From positions 248,001 through 312,000 of the forward strand of contig JAFEMH010001461.1 of NCBI GenBank assembly GCA_022495995.1: 64,000 nt of DNA, in the 5' to 3' direction. Both the position numbers and the translations under genes were made by a program. Below the pieces are notes generated by a model. It did no database searches. It was given only the letters and a program-made list of their open reading frames with translations, and was not told the origin of the DNA. This DNA is from Adenophora triphylla var. japonica. Its lineage: Eukaryota; Streptophyta; Magnoliopsida; Asterales; Campanulaceae. Shown in pieces: positions 23,002 through 34,077 of the stretch. The stretch's first letter is position 1. Each line of letters begins with the position of its first letter.

Positions 23002-24867
23002 TGTAACGATGTGCCATTAAAAACGGAGTCGCCACGCCATTTTTATTTTAAGGGCCAAAACTTTGAAAAAAGCCCGAGATCAGAGATTTAGGTTCGGAGG
23101 TCATGTTACGCGTCGGGAAGGACTTTAGTGTGCACCCGACGCGCCTCGTAAAAACGAGTCTTCCAAACATTTGAAACCCTTTTGTTGTGTGTGTGTGTGT
23201 GTGTATGTGTTTTGACCAAAATAATTTGAAACTGGGAAAAGTGAAAATTGGGATCTCTTTTTAAGACTTTAAACTGATCCCATGATTTTTTGGAGAATTT
23301 TTGGGTTGAGTCTTGGCACTCAAAAGATTTTTGGATTTGAAAAGCAATTCTGCCAGAATGAAAGAAGGCAGTTGACCCTTGACTTTGAAATGGACTTAAT
23401 GGCTTTAAAACCTCAGAATCTGGGGAAAGTCCGAGAATGAAAGTTGCTTAAAACACCCTAAATAGGGTTTCTGCAAAGAAACTTTCCATTTTGGAAGTAA
23501 TTTGAGGGGTCAAAACCTTCTGGAAACCTCAGATGTGAAATCTGGATTTCCAGAAGCTGATGAACTGGCCTCTAAAAGAAAAATTGAAAAAAGGAGTTTT
23601 ACTTACTCAAAAAATAAAATAAAAATATGTCTGGAAAGATCCGGATGTTGGCTACAAAAAGTGTTTTGTAGTCAACACCCAATTCCAAGTTTTACTGGGT
23701 CCAAAAAATAAGAAAATGGACTGAGGTCTCAGAACAATGCTACTGGACAGCAAGATGTTCTTGAGGGAGAATGTGATTTTTGGGGGATTTGCATCTATGT
23801 TCACCCCATTTTCATCCCTAGACTTGATACCACTACTTTTTATTGAGTGGTTATCATATTCAAGTCATCCTTGGGGAATTTATGGGGTTTAAACATGTCC
23901 TTTGCAAAGGGAAAGGGGATATTTTGTAGAAATGAAATTAAAGAGAAAAAATCAATTTAGAGATTTAAAATATAGACCATTTGAGATGGTCATTCATGAA
24001 GATGAACTTCAAGATGACCATCTTGGGTCAAAACTCAAGTTAAACTAAACATCAAGTAGATCCAAGTAAGAGGAACAAGATGAACAAGAAGTCAAAAGTG
24101 AATTTTAGGGTTTTGAGAAGGAGGGCTTTACCAATGGTGACACCCTATCTTCCTAGGCTTGGAATTTGACTTGAGGAGTATCAAGATTTGGTGTTTGACT
24201 TGAGGAGTATCAAGATTTGGTGTTTGGATTTGTGTTTGGGTGGATTCAAGGCTTGAATGTGTTTAGGGTTTGATGATAGAGTTGATCAAAGAGAAAACAA
24301 GTGGATAACACTTAAGTCCTCCATGTTTTCTCCCTAATCTTCCTCTTGAGTAGTGTTTCAAGCTTGAGCTTGGTGTGTTTAAGATTGATTTGAGAATGTT
24401 TTGAGTGGATTGGGAAATATTCAAGAGAAAATGGTGGCAATCAAAGGATTCCCACTGTTTTCTCTCTATATTTCGCCGTAACTTCGTTCTTTGTGTCAAA
24501 ATGTCTTCTTTAAACCGAGAGAGGAGGGTTCAATTTATAGGACACCGTGAGTGACAAAGACATCCGCGCGGACAAGGTCGCAGGCGTGCCTTTGTTCATT
24601 AATTACGGCTCCGGCCTTGGACAGAAGAATAAAAATTCAAAAAAACCAAATTAACGGCCGGTTTTGTGTTTCCGGCATTTCTATTTATGGTTTGATTCTT
24701 TTGTTTTGCTTTTTAAGATGCTTTCTTTGGTTTATCTTTATTTGGCAATGCCCATTCTACCCTCACTTTGTTAGGAAAGTTAGAAATGTTAGGAATGTTA
24801 GTAATTGTTATGACTTTCGTTAATTTTCTAACGAAAATTCTAACAAGCTCAAATTGGAGTACTTACG
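23002..24867 (-). repeat. 3' LTR of the inner element (left copy)
   Basis: 1866 bp on the + strand from TGTAACGATG to ACTTACG; the last base should be A (TG..CA rule) but reads G. It contains a (GT)n run near 23184, a long unremarkable middle, and on the - strand a TATA box TATAAAT at 24533-24539. Confidence 0.93.
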
Positions 24868-24972
24868 GTAGCCCTCGGCGACGGCGCTTTCGAAGGAAGC
24901 GGGGTCGTCGATAAGAGTAAGGCTCCATATTTGGCAGATGATCGAGTGATCGAGTGGCTGAACCTATTTAAT

Positions 24973-25018
24973 AGGCTACCTACGTATCCTTAAAAGGAAT
25001 CAAGCCAGTCGTAGTTCG
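24973..25018. repeat. Dispersed module, copy 1
   Basis: AGGCTACCTACGTATCCTTA followed by an A/G-rich stretch and AAGCCAGTCGTAGTTCG; repeated at 26417-26462 and, diverged, at 28910-28957. Similar modules occur in the 3' part of many plant Tat/Ogre elements, from general familiarity. Confidence 0.7.
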
Positions 25019-25045
25019 GGTCTTTCGACTATCTTTAGTCGTCGA

Positions 25046-25826
25046 CCCTACTGCTTTAGGAAGGTCGCCCTAAGATTTGACTATTTTTGGGAAGTCACTC
25101 TATGATCTGACTATTTTGGGGAAGTCACCCTATGGTGCATTGAAGTCACCCTAAGGTTTTGACTTGTTTTGGGAAGTCGCCCTATGGTTTGACTATTTTG
25201 GGGAAGTCGCCCTATGATTTGACTATTTTTGGGAAGTCGCCCTGTGTCATTGTTTTTGGGAAGTCACCCTATGGTTTGACTATTTTGGGGAAGTCGCCCT
25301 ATGGTTTGACTATTTTTGGGAAGTCGCCCTGTAATCTGACTGTTTTTGGGAAGTCACCCTATGGCTTGACTATTTTGGGGAAGTCACCCTGTGATCTGAC
25401 TGTTTTGGGAAAGTCACCCTAAGGTTTTGACTGTTTTGGGGAAGTCGCCCTAAGGTTTTGACTGTTTTGGGGAAGTCGCCCTGTAATCTGACTGTTTTTG
25501 GGAAGTCACCCTAAGGTTTTGACTGTTTTGGGGAAGTCGCCCTAAGATCTGACTATTTTTGGGAAGTCACCCTGTGATTTGACTATTTTGGGGAAGTCAC
25601 CCTAAGGTTTTGACTGTTTTTGGGAAGTCACCCTATGATCTGACTATTTTTGGGAAGTCGCCCTATGGTTTGACTATTTTTGGGAAGTCGCCCTATGGTT
25701 TGACTGTTTTGGGGAAGTCGCCCTATGATTTGACTATTTTGGGGAAGTCACCCTACGGTTATGACTGTTTTGGGGAAGTCACCCTATGACTTGACTATTT
25801 TGGGGAAGTCACCCTATGGTTTTGGT
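25046..25826. repeat. Minisatellite A, about 30-bp unit, about 25 copies
   Basis: Unit of the type GGGAAGTCACCCTATGGTTT plus GACTATTTTG, with variants CGCCC/CACCC, TATGG/TAAGG/TGTGA and ACTATT/ACTGTT. It lies just inside the 3' LTR of the inner element. Confidence 0.95.
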
Positions 25827-25985
25827 TTATCGAATTAGGGGATGATTGCGATTTATCGCTTTCCTAGTGTTGTGACCGGGGTGATAGCGCTTTAGGTGCC
25901 TCAAACCTTAATGATGGCGTCTTAGGTGCCTCGAACCTTGATTTGAAATGATTTCCCTTTGATGGTTTGGGATGGATGGTCCTTT

Positions 25986-26305
25986 GGTGGATTTTAGTTC
26001 AGGAATATGAACCTAAATGGGGACTTAGTTCAGAAGTATGATCCTAAGTTGAGGTTTGGTTCAGGAGTATGGACCTAAATGGGAACTTAGTTCAGGAGTA
26101 TGATCCTAAGTTGAGGTTTGGTTCAGGAGTATGGACCTAAATGGGAACTTAGTTCAGGAGTATGATCCTAAGTTGAGGTTTGGTTCAGGAGTATGGACCT
26201 AAATGGGAACCTAGTTCAGGAGTATGATCCTAAGTTGAGGTTTGGTTCAAGAGTATGGACCTAAACGGGAACTTAGTTCAGGAGTATGATCCTAAGTTGA
26301 GGTTT
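25986..26305. repeat. Minisatellite B, 62-bp unit (two 31-bp halves), about 5 copies
   Basis: Halves TTCAGGAGTATGGACCTAAA..CTTAG and TTCAGGAGTATGATCCTAAG..TTTGG alternate. The halves are clearly related, so this is a higher-order repeat of a 31-bp monomer. Confidence 0.93.
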
Positions 26306-26416
26306 TGTACCTGAGGGATACTATTTGAAGGTGTTCTCGCTGGGGAAGATTCGGGCTTACGAGAACTATCGGGAAAAAGGGTGGCCGTATTGGTCAAGCT
26401 GGTTTGGACCTATGGT

Positions 26417-26462
26417 AGGCTACCTACGTATCCTTAAGAGGAATCAAGCCAGTCGTAGTTCG
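26417..26462. repeat. Dispersed module, copy 2
   Basis: Second copy of the 24973-25018 module, nearly identical; it separates minisatellites B and C. Confidence 0.7.
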
Positions 26463-26789
26463 AAAATTTCAGGGGACGGTCTTTGATGGTTTGACGGTAT
26501 TTGGGAGTCACCCGAGGTTTGATGATAATGTTCTTTTTTTTAAAAAAGTAGTTGACTAAGATATGCTTACATACCTGTCTTTGTGCTTACCCTAGCCTGT
26601 CGGAAGGACTGAGGCTACGGCCGATGAAGAGTTGTTAGGTTGCCGTTCGTGGACGGTTTCGCCGACGATTGGCTGTCTTTGGAGGCATTTTGACCTGAAG
26701 GAGGAGTTTGGTTGAGTCTGCATCTTGCTGGTGATCGTCAACCTTGTAGAGGTTGTTGAGCTTGTCTTCTCATTGGGACTTCTTGCTTT

Positions 26790-27410
26790 TGAGAACTTGG
26801 TGTCTCTGACCGCATTGTATTTGAGAACTTGGCATCTTTGTCCGTACTGTATTTGTGAACTGGGCGTCTCTGTTCGAACTGTATGTGAGGACTTGGCGTC
26901 CCTGATCTTCTTTCCTTGGAGAACTTGGCGTCTCTGACCAAACTGTATTTGAGAACTAGGCGTCCCTGACCGATTTGTATTTTGAGAACTTGGCGTCCCT
27001 GACCGATTTGTATTTTGAGAACTTGGCATCCCTGACCGATTTGTATTTTGAGAACTTGGCGTCTCTGACCGACTTGTATTTTGAGAACTTGGCGTCTCTG
27101 ACCGAATTGTTTGTTTTTTTTTGAACTTGGCGTCTCTGACCGACTTGCCTTTGAGAACTTGGCGCCTCTGACCGAACGGTATTTGAGAACTTGGCGTCCC
27201 TGACCGTTTTGTATTTTGAGACCTTGGCATCCCTGACCGATTTGTATTTTGAGACCTTGGCATCCCTGACCGATTTGTATTTTGAGAACTTGGCGTCTCT
27301 GACCGAATTGTTTTTGAGAACTTGGTGTCCCTGACCAATTTGTATTGGAGAACTTGGCGTCTCTGACCGATTTGTATTGGAGAACTTGGCGTCTCTGACC
27401 GATTTGTAGA
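26790..27410. repeat. Minisatellite C, 32-40-bp unit, about 17 copies
   Basis: Unit GAGAACTTGGCGTCTCTGAC plus CGATTTGTATTTT, with CGTCCC/CATCCC variants and one copy carrying a T run at 27110. On the - strand all three frames are free of stops over most of the block, each reading the same unit in a different phase. Confidence 0.95.
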
Positions 27411-29738
27411 CACTGGAGGCTGTCTTCATCCATTGGAGGTCGTCTTCATCCATTTGTGGACATTGGAGGTCGTCTTTATCCATTTGTGGACATTCGGAGG
27501 TCGACTTTGGTGAAGATCATCCTTGCCGAATTCCTGCATTCGTTATTGAAGAGGAAGATGCATATGCGGCATTCATGATGACGGATGCATGCATAGAACC
27601 AAAAATGATTATGAGATGATGCATTTACTTGCTTTCGAAGATGCACCTAGCTTAAGCTTTTAACAGGGAAATTATGATTTATGATCTTCAATTCACTTAG
27701 GATTTTTCCTATTGATTCAAATTTTGTGCATGCTACATGAGCCCTTGGGAGATTTTTGTGGGGATGCATGGTTATGTATGTGTCTGGAGACTGTTTGGAA
27801 CAGATTTTGAGCATGTGGGGGATGAGAACCCTTGATCGCGATTTAAACAGCGGTTGTTGGTGAGGTTTTGTCAGCAGTATCACATGGACCTCAATTTTGA
27901 TGAGATTGGATTCGGATCCCGGGTCTTGATTGGAATTTTCTCTCTCAATCTTGGTCATTTGAAGCTGATGCTGACAGGCTCTAGGGCACGTTGATATGAG
28001 CGAAGCTTCTTTCATTTGGGTGAGTGAGCCGTCGACCTCGTAGAAACCTTATCCGAAGAATGATTTGATGGAATTGCTAATGCCGGGAGAAACCCTGATC
28101 TTGGATTCCGATGCTACGGAGGCCGCCGTGTACCAAGTTCCGAAGCCGAAATTCTTTCTTGATAAAATTCGGGTCCAAAAGACCGTCTTGACAAAGCCCC
28201 GGATCCCGAGTAGGCAAAGCCTGGATTTTGAAGAAGTGACTTGGCGAATCTATCTCGTAGTGAAGAACGCAATGTGGACCCAAGGATGACCATAGAAGTC
28301 CCATCTTAAAGAGCCGATACAGAGAACCTGGGAGGACCGCTTAGCAAGCCCCAGCGTGAAGAAACACAGAAGCGATCCTATTGCGACAGAGTCATCATGT
28401 GACCAAGGAGGCGCCCATCTTTTCGCATCTTAGTCAACCGGTAACGGACAAGACTCAGAATGTTTACGTGCGGGGGCACATCTTTCGAAAAGTGGGAATG
28501 AATCCCGATTTTGTGTATACACACTCGCTTTAGGTTTGACTCTTTTGAGAGAGTATAAGCGTTACAAGGTGTGGAAAAGTGTATGGAAGCCCCCTGGCCG
28601 ACGTAAAGACAAAGTTTGGCTCTATTTTCCTATGATGTAAAGAGAGAAGACTTGTCGAGACACTTGAAAAATTGTCTTATTCATGATGATCACAAGGCCG
28701 TTTAAAACCCTTTGTTAATGTTCGGGTTATTCAACTCCTAAATCTGATATGAACAAATATTTTGATTAATCACAAGGAGAAAACCAACCGATATCGAGGA
28801 TCAAGCTCGGAAAGTGTATAGGGACGATCCCCGATGAGACCGGATTTTTTTTTTTTTTTTTTTTTCTTTTTTTTTTGAGATTTGTTTGTGATTTCGACGG
28901 ACCATTTCGGTTGCCTACGTTCCCTCCATTATGAAGAGCCTCAGTCGCCGTAGTTCGGGCCTATCCCGAATGAAAAGAGAACGAACGTTGAAATTCGAGG
29001 GTCTCGAGGACCTTTGGGGATTTTGAGGATTTGGAGGATTGAATAACATATTTCCCTTAGAGTGTCCATGAAAGACACGGATGCGAAGCCCCAGTGGGAC
29101 ATCCACGGCAAGTGTTTGTGAGGAGAAATGAAATATGCTCACATGAAGGGAAGGGTTGAATTTGCACAATCTTTGATTGGTAATTTTGAACCAAAATGGA
29201 TTAGATTCCAATTTAAGCAAGCAATGAAGCATTAATTTGATCCTGACATCGAGGATATTAGAATGAAACCGCTATCCGTAGGGACCGTAGTTGGGTTTCC
29301 TAAGCTTCGATCGGCTATCGGGTGATTTTGGGAGATTATGACCTCTTGAGATGAGAGGTCGGCTAGGCCTTTTACCGACTCGAACCTCTAAAGATGAGAG
29401 GTTGGCTCGGGGATGTGTTTGGGAAATCTATGGCGAGGAAGATTGATCGCCTCCAAGAATGAGAGGTCGATTTTGACTTGGCCAAGGGCAAGGGTAATGG
29501 TGATGGGAGTATCCTCTAAAATTGAGAGGATGGCTTGGGATTGGTTTAAGGTAATGATAAGAGAAAGTCCGAGCTATTGACAACTTTTTGCGATCTTGCG
29601 AGAATTCAGGCTCCTTTTTGATCATTGGAGAGCTTCTTGAGATGTCGGGGACTTTTGAGTTCTTCTTCTTTTTTTTTTTTGGAAGGCTTCCTGAGGAGCT
29701 TGGAATTATATCCGAGATTGTGAGGATTTTAAAATCCT

Positions 29739-29777
<39 letters not shown>

Positions 29778-29797
29778 TTTTTTTTTGTTTTTTTTTT

Positions 29798-29831
<34 letters not shown>

Positions 29832-30779
29832 ACTTGGAAAGCTTCCTGAGGAGTTGAGGATTATCTTTGTCCTTCCTTCATGGCTTGAGATAATTTGCGC
29901 ATCGCCGATTCTCGAAGCTAACTTCTCGGGCTCGCTTGGACTTTCTCTCAGTATGGAGCAAAAATGATGGCTAAACCGGGTTTCAAAACACGCCGATCTT
30001 GAAATGAGAGGGTAGTGTTTAGTAAGGGTGAGGTAATGGCTTTCCTATGGGTGAAGGGTTTCAACCGCAATCCCTACGAGATTAAGTCTTCATTGCTTGC
30101 TTAAGCTTTATAAAAATAAAAAAAAAATCCATGCAAATTCATCGAGCAACGAGATGATGATGATGAAAGGGATGTGAGCATATGAGATGCAAGATGGGGA
30201 GTTGGTAAGCCCCAATTTGGGAAGGATATCAATTGATTTTCTCACTCCGATTAGTTTAAATATTAATCATTTTCGAAGAATTAGTGGTTGAGCAGCACAA
30301 GTGATCATTTTGGATAAAACCATTTCAATTAAGTGTAACGTGGGTGCGCAAATGATGTCTCGAGTCTAGCAAGAAAAGAAAAAAGACTTATATTAAAAAT
30401 TAGACACTTAACCACTATGTCCAAAATGGACTACAACGACAAATGTCCAGAAGGACTTAGGTGAAAGAAAAGTACTAGAACCTACGAAGGTTGACTCAAA
30501 AGACTATTTTAAAGATAGGTAGCCCCCGGTCTAGCCGCTCTTTCTTTGTTGAACCATGCATCTATTCTTCGATGCCGGAGACGGAGCTATTGCAGAGCTT
30601 TCCATCGGGATTTCCTTGGCAACTTTTGCTCAACCCAACCATCTTCATTGCTGCGATGACTCGGTTCATTGACCTTGCAAAGGGACGAGTCAAACTCCAT
30701 TGTGCCCACAAGGCTTGAACCACCAAACTCGATCATGTTGACACTCATGTTGTTAGGGAGCGGGTTATTGATAGTATTA
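27411..30779. other. Inner element interior without recognisable genes
   Basis: No pol domain seen in any frame. It contains T runs at 28845-28876 and 29741-29830 (about 90 bp, almost pure T), a third copy of the dispersed module at 28910-28957, and short repeated phrases (GATGAGAGGTCGGCT, AATGAGAGGTCG, TTGAGAGGATGGCT at 29350-29535; CTTCCTGAGGAG..TTGG at 29687 and 29841). Confidence 0.6.
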
Positions 30780-32770
30780 GGTCCTTCAGCATCTCTAACC
30801 TCCCTTGCTCAATCAACCCTTGGATGGCCTTTTTCGGGGACGCAATCATCCGTCAGTGCCCATGAGTACGATGAAAGGCACAATGCTTGGAGGTATCCAA
30901 AGGAGCGTTGGGGTTTCTAGGCCGATAATTTTCCAAAGGCCGAGCAAACCTTCTCTCACCAAACCTCTGAAGATATCACTCAAAGGCATCCCAAAGTTTC
31001 TCAAGTCTTGGAGCCGGATCTGGATGCATCGGGCTTCTTGGGAACAAAGGAAGTGGCATTGTTACGATCTGTCCCGCGTAGCCGATCGCCTCTTTGCCTT
31101 TAGCGAAAGTGAGAGTAGTTTTGGAGGGAGGAGCCCGATATCCATAGGCAGTGCAGCAGCCGGCCGCTGATTGTAAGCCTTTTCAAACTTAGCCCCGAAT
31201 TAACCATTGCACGCAAGTCGCCGTAGGGGAAGTGGCCGAGGGAAGCTCTCAAATGCGGCTTCAAGCATGACTCGAAAGATGTCTAATCGCTCCTCGTCGA
31301 GGGAGGAATGGCCATTTCACCGAGCTTTAAGTTCCATCTCTTATAGAAATCCCCAATATTCTCATTAGTGGCGCCGCATCGTTGTTTGTAGGTCAACTCT
31401 GTTTGTCTCCCACTCCAAGTTGGCTTTATACTTATCTCGTGAAAGTACCGGTAATTTGTTCCCAATTAGCCCTAGCTTCAGCCGCAATCGGAAAAACCAT
31501 TTCAAAGCCCCCGACTTCAAAGAGAGACTAAAGTAATCGGCCAACCGCCGGTTTGTGCATCCCTTAGCCTTCATTGCCAAAGTATAGGTGTCCAAGTGAG
31601 TTTTAGGGCATGCACTCCCGTCAAACAATTCCATAGTGGGCATCACAAACTTGTGAGGCAGGGGGACAATCGAGTCGGGATCTGTAGGCCGAAGAGCAGT
31701 GTTCTTTTTGGCGGTCAATTCAGCAATCTGTGCTTTCATTTCCTTGTGTTGCTCCATAAACCAAGCCAATTGGGGATCCAAAGGCGGAGCGGGAATTCCT
31801 GAGCTGATATTTGAGCTAGACAGAGGACTAGCCGTTGGTGGTGCATTGGTGGAAGGAATACCATATCCTGAGCATAGGTGAAAACTTGTCCTTGGCCCAA
31901 ATTACCCCGGGAGTGTAGGTAGGAGGTCTGGGCAAAGGATAGAACCCAAATGACTTGCTGTTGGCTTCCAATCGACAGAGAAGATGGAGGCAGATCTGAG
32001 GTAGCCATATGGCTTGGATTTTCGGAGTGAGGCCCATAAGTAGGCTTAAGTGCGGGCTGCTGTCCCTGGTTGTGGCGAGGATGCATAACCGAGAGGATAC
32101 TGTGGTCCTGGAGATTCGGATGAAACCGGGATGAAGGCTTGATAACCCATAGAAGTCTGAGTGAATGGATTTGTGAAAGCTGTGGTGAGGAGCAACCGAA
32201 CCAGTACCATTCTCGAGGAGGCTCCCGATCGTGCCCGTAACCGCATTGTGGCGGCATTCCAAATTGTGGGTCAGCTTGATGTGAAGGTCCTGGATTGATC
32301 GGTTCCGAACCGAGGTGGGATTCCAATCCGCCGTGGCATTCCGAGGTATCCCCAACCATGAGAGGACATTCCGTATGCGACTTTGTCCCCACCGAGGAGC
32401 CGCGAACCGATTCGTCCCATCAGCCGCATGGATCCAAAGTGGTCCGACCCGCAGATCGAGGAACATGTGTTCTCGTAGCACCGAAGGAGGTTGGTGGTGG
32501 CATCCTGGAGTAATCGGGCGACCGAGATTGGGATTGGGGTCATCCTCTTCTTCCACAGGTGAAGGTGCCATCGGGATTGAGGCCGGCGGCCAAACCATGG
32601 CTCTTAATAGCCTCGATAAGGCTATTCACCGTGCTTCTGTCGCATTCTCATCTCTGTTCGTTAACCGATTCCATTGCTGCTCGTCCGAGGAGTCCGGGAG
32701 GCGGAGTGATGTTGTCCCCATCGTTACCAGGTGATGCGTACATTCTCAAACCCGGAGTTGAAACAAACGA
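30780..32770 (-). pseudogene. gag of the inner element, frameshifted
   Basis: Read on the - strand. A Pro/Gln/Ser-rich N-terminal part (about 32770-31800) is followed by the gag core at 31781-31365: MDPQLAWFMEQHKEMKAQIA, VMPTMELFDGSACPKTHLDT and LKSGALKWFFRL, then ENIGDFYKRWNLKLGEMA at 31350-31290. Near 30890-30830 a zinc-knuckle-like CAFHRTHGH followed after one frame change by DDC completes a Cys/His pattern. At least three frameshifts are present (near 31480, 31390 and 30860). Gag domains of this kind (PF03732) pack the RNA of gypsy elements. Keeping gag without pol fits TR-GAG elements; whether the protein is still made is doubtful. Confidence 0.8.
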
Positions 32771-34058
32771 CGAAGCCGACGATGCGCTTGACTCTTCCCA
32801 ACCGATCAAACGGTGACCCGGTGCCCGAAACCAAGCTTTGTGAGGAGCCGCGGGGAAAGACACGAGGGTTCAGATGGCGGGAATTGAAGGTGGGTAGGTG
32901 TTTGGGCTCAAGGCTCGTGCAACATGCAATTATTTGTTCATGTTTACTTAAAACACGTTTTATTAACCTAATCGGTTGGAAAAGATTGCTCTTCTTTTTT
33001 TTTTTGCAAACTACTCTGATTCCTGGATCAGTGGGCCCCGTCACTACGTCTATAAGCCCCTCGTATTCCACCTGTATTTCGACCTCCTGTGGCGGATGCC
33101 CGGGCGAGGGTCCTATAGGGCAAGCGGGTCCCACCGACCGAAAGAAAAACGATCCTAGAAGTCTGGCTGGTAATCGAGTCGTAACGAGCATTCGATGTAA
33201 ATTACGGACAAAGCTGACGTTAAAGTCAAAATCGTGTCCGAGGGCTCGACGAAAAGTCGGCATGATTTGGACTGATAAATGTCCGCTATTGATCTTGACT
33301 TGTCGTCAGTTAAGCCGTAATTAGGCATGGAATAACCGTTAATCCTTGATGACTCAGTGTCATGCTGGGAGTCGTTGTATAATTTGTGCCGGCCGAGCCG
33401 AAGTCAAGGCGCCGGTCAATATCTTGGTCAAAGTCTCGCGGCGGAAAACCGGCGAGCTTCGACCGATTAGGGACCCGAAAGATATTGAGTCGGTATGCCG
33501 ACAAAGGCTTGAAAGGAAAGGTCTATACACGTACAGGGGCATGACACGCACTGGACTAAAAACCAACCGGGTCTCGGACAAAGTGTGTCACGGACAAGTG
33601 CATGGTCGACACGAGGCTCCATGGGATGTTTGGGTAGTCCTGTGCTCATCCGAGAGGCGTAATAAGACCAAACGGACCGCGACAAGGATTTCCCCGGGTT
33701 AAGGACGTAGTGTGCAGTGTACGGTCAACGTGCGCGTAGTGTGCAAGCAGTCTATCTTCTTTTTCTGAGTAAAATAGAAATTTTTTATGTGTTTTAAAAG
33801 ACATGATGCATGATTTTTTTTTTGAAATTTTTTCTTTTGAAAATTTTATGAACACATAAGCACATAAGCACAAAATTTCCAACAATTAAGGACATTATTC
33901 CGACAGTCAAAATTTTGACTTTTTTCCGAGGCGGCCAAAACAAACACGAAAAATGTGCAAAAATCAACACACACAAAACAAAGGATTTCAAATGTCGGGA
34001 CGGAAGCTTGACCCTCAAAAGTTTTTCTTTTTTTTTTTGAAAAGATAAAACTTGCTTG
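32771..34058 (-). other. Leader region of the inner element
   Basis: Between primer-binding site and gag on the - strand. Open frames on both strands (for example 32731-33324) are GC-rich and resemble no family I know. A T run lies at 32993-33005. Probably 5' untranslated leader, possibly an eroded ORF1. Confidence 0.4.
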
Positions 34059-34076
34059 TCCCCAGCGGAGTCGCCA
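34059..34076 (-). other. Primer-binding site of the inner element
   Basis: On the - strand TGGCGACTCCGCTGGGGA, one base after the LTR end. The same 18-mer type is widespread in plant Tat/Ogre elements and is usually assigned to tRNA-Arg; the tRNA assignment is from memory. It fixes the element's orientation. Confidence 0.75.
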
Positions 34077-34077
34077 C

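Noticed and set aside
25159..25422. Open frame with repeated GKSPYGLTI-type peptide
   Set aside because: It is minisatellite A read in one frame; no start context, and antisense to the element's gag.
25046..27410. Regular 30-40-bp repeats as a CRISPR array
   Set aside because: Units are contiguous, with no unique spacers, in a plant retrotransposon.
29588..29857. Phe-rich open frame
   Set aside because: A translated poly(T) tract.
32731..33324. 197-codon open frame on the + strand
   Set aside because: It is antisense to the leader and gag of the inner element, GC-rich, with overlapping open frames on the other strand and no recognisable domain.
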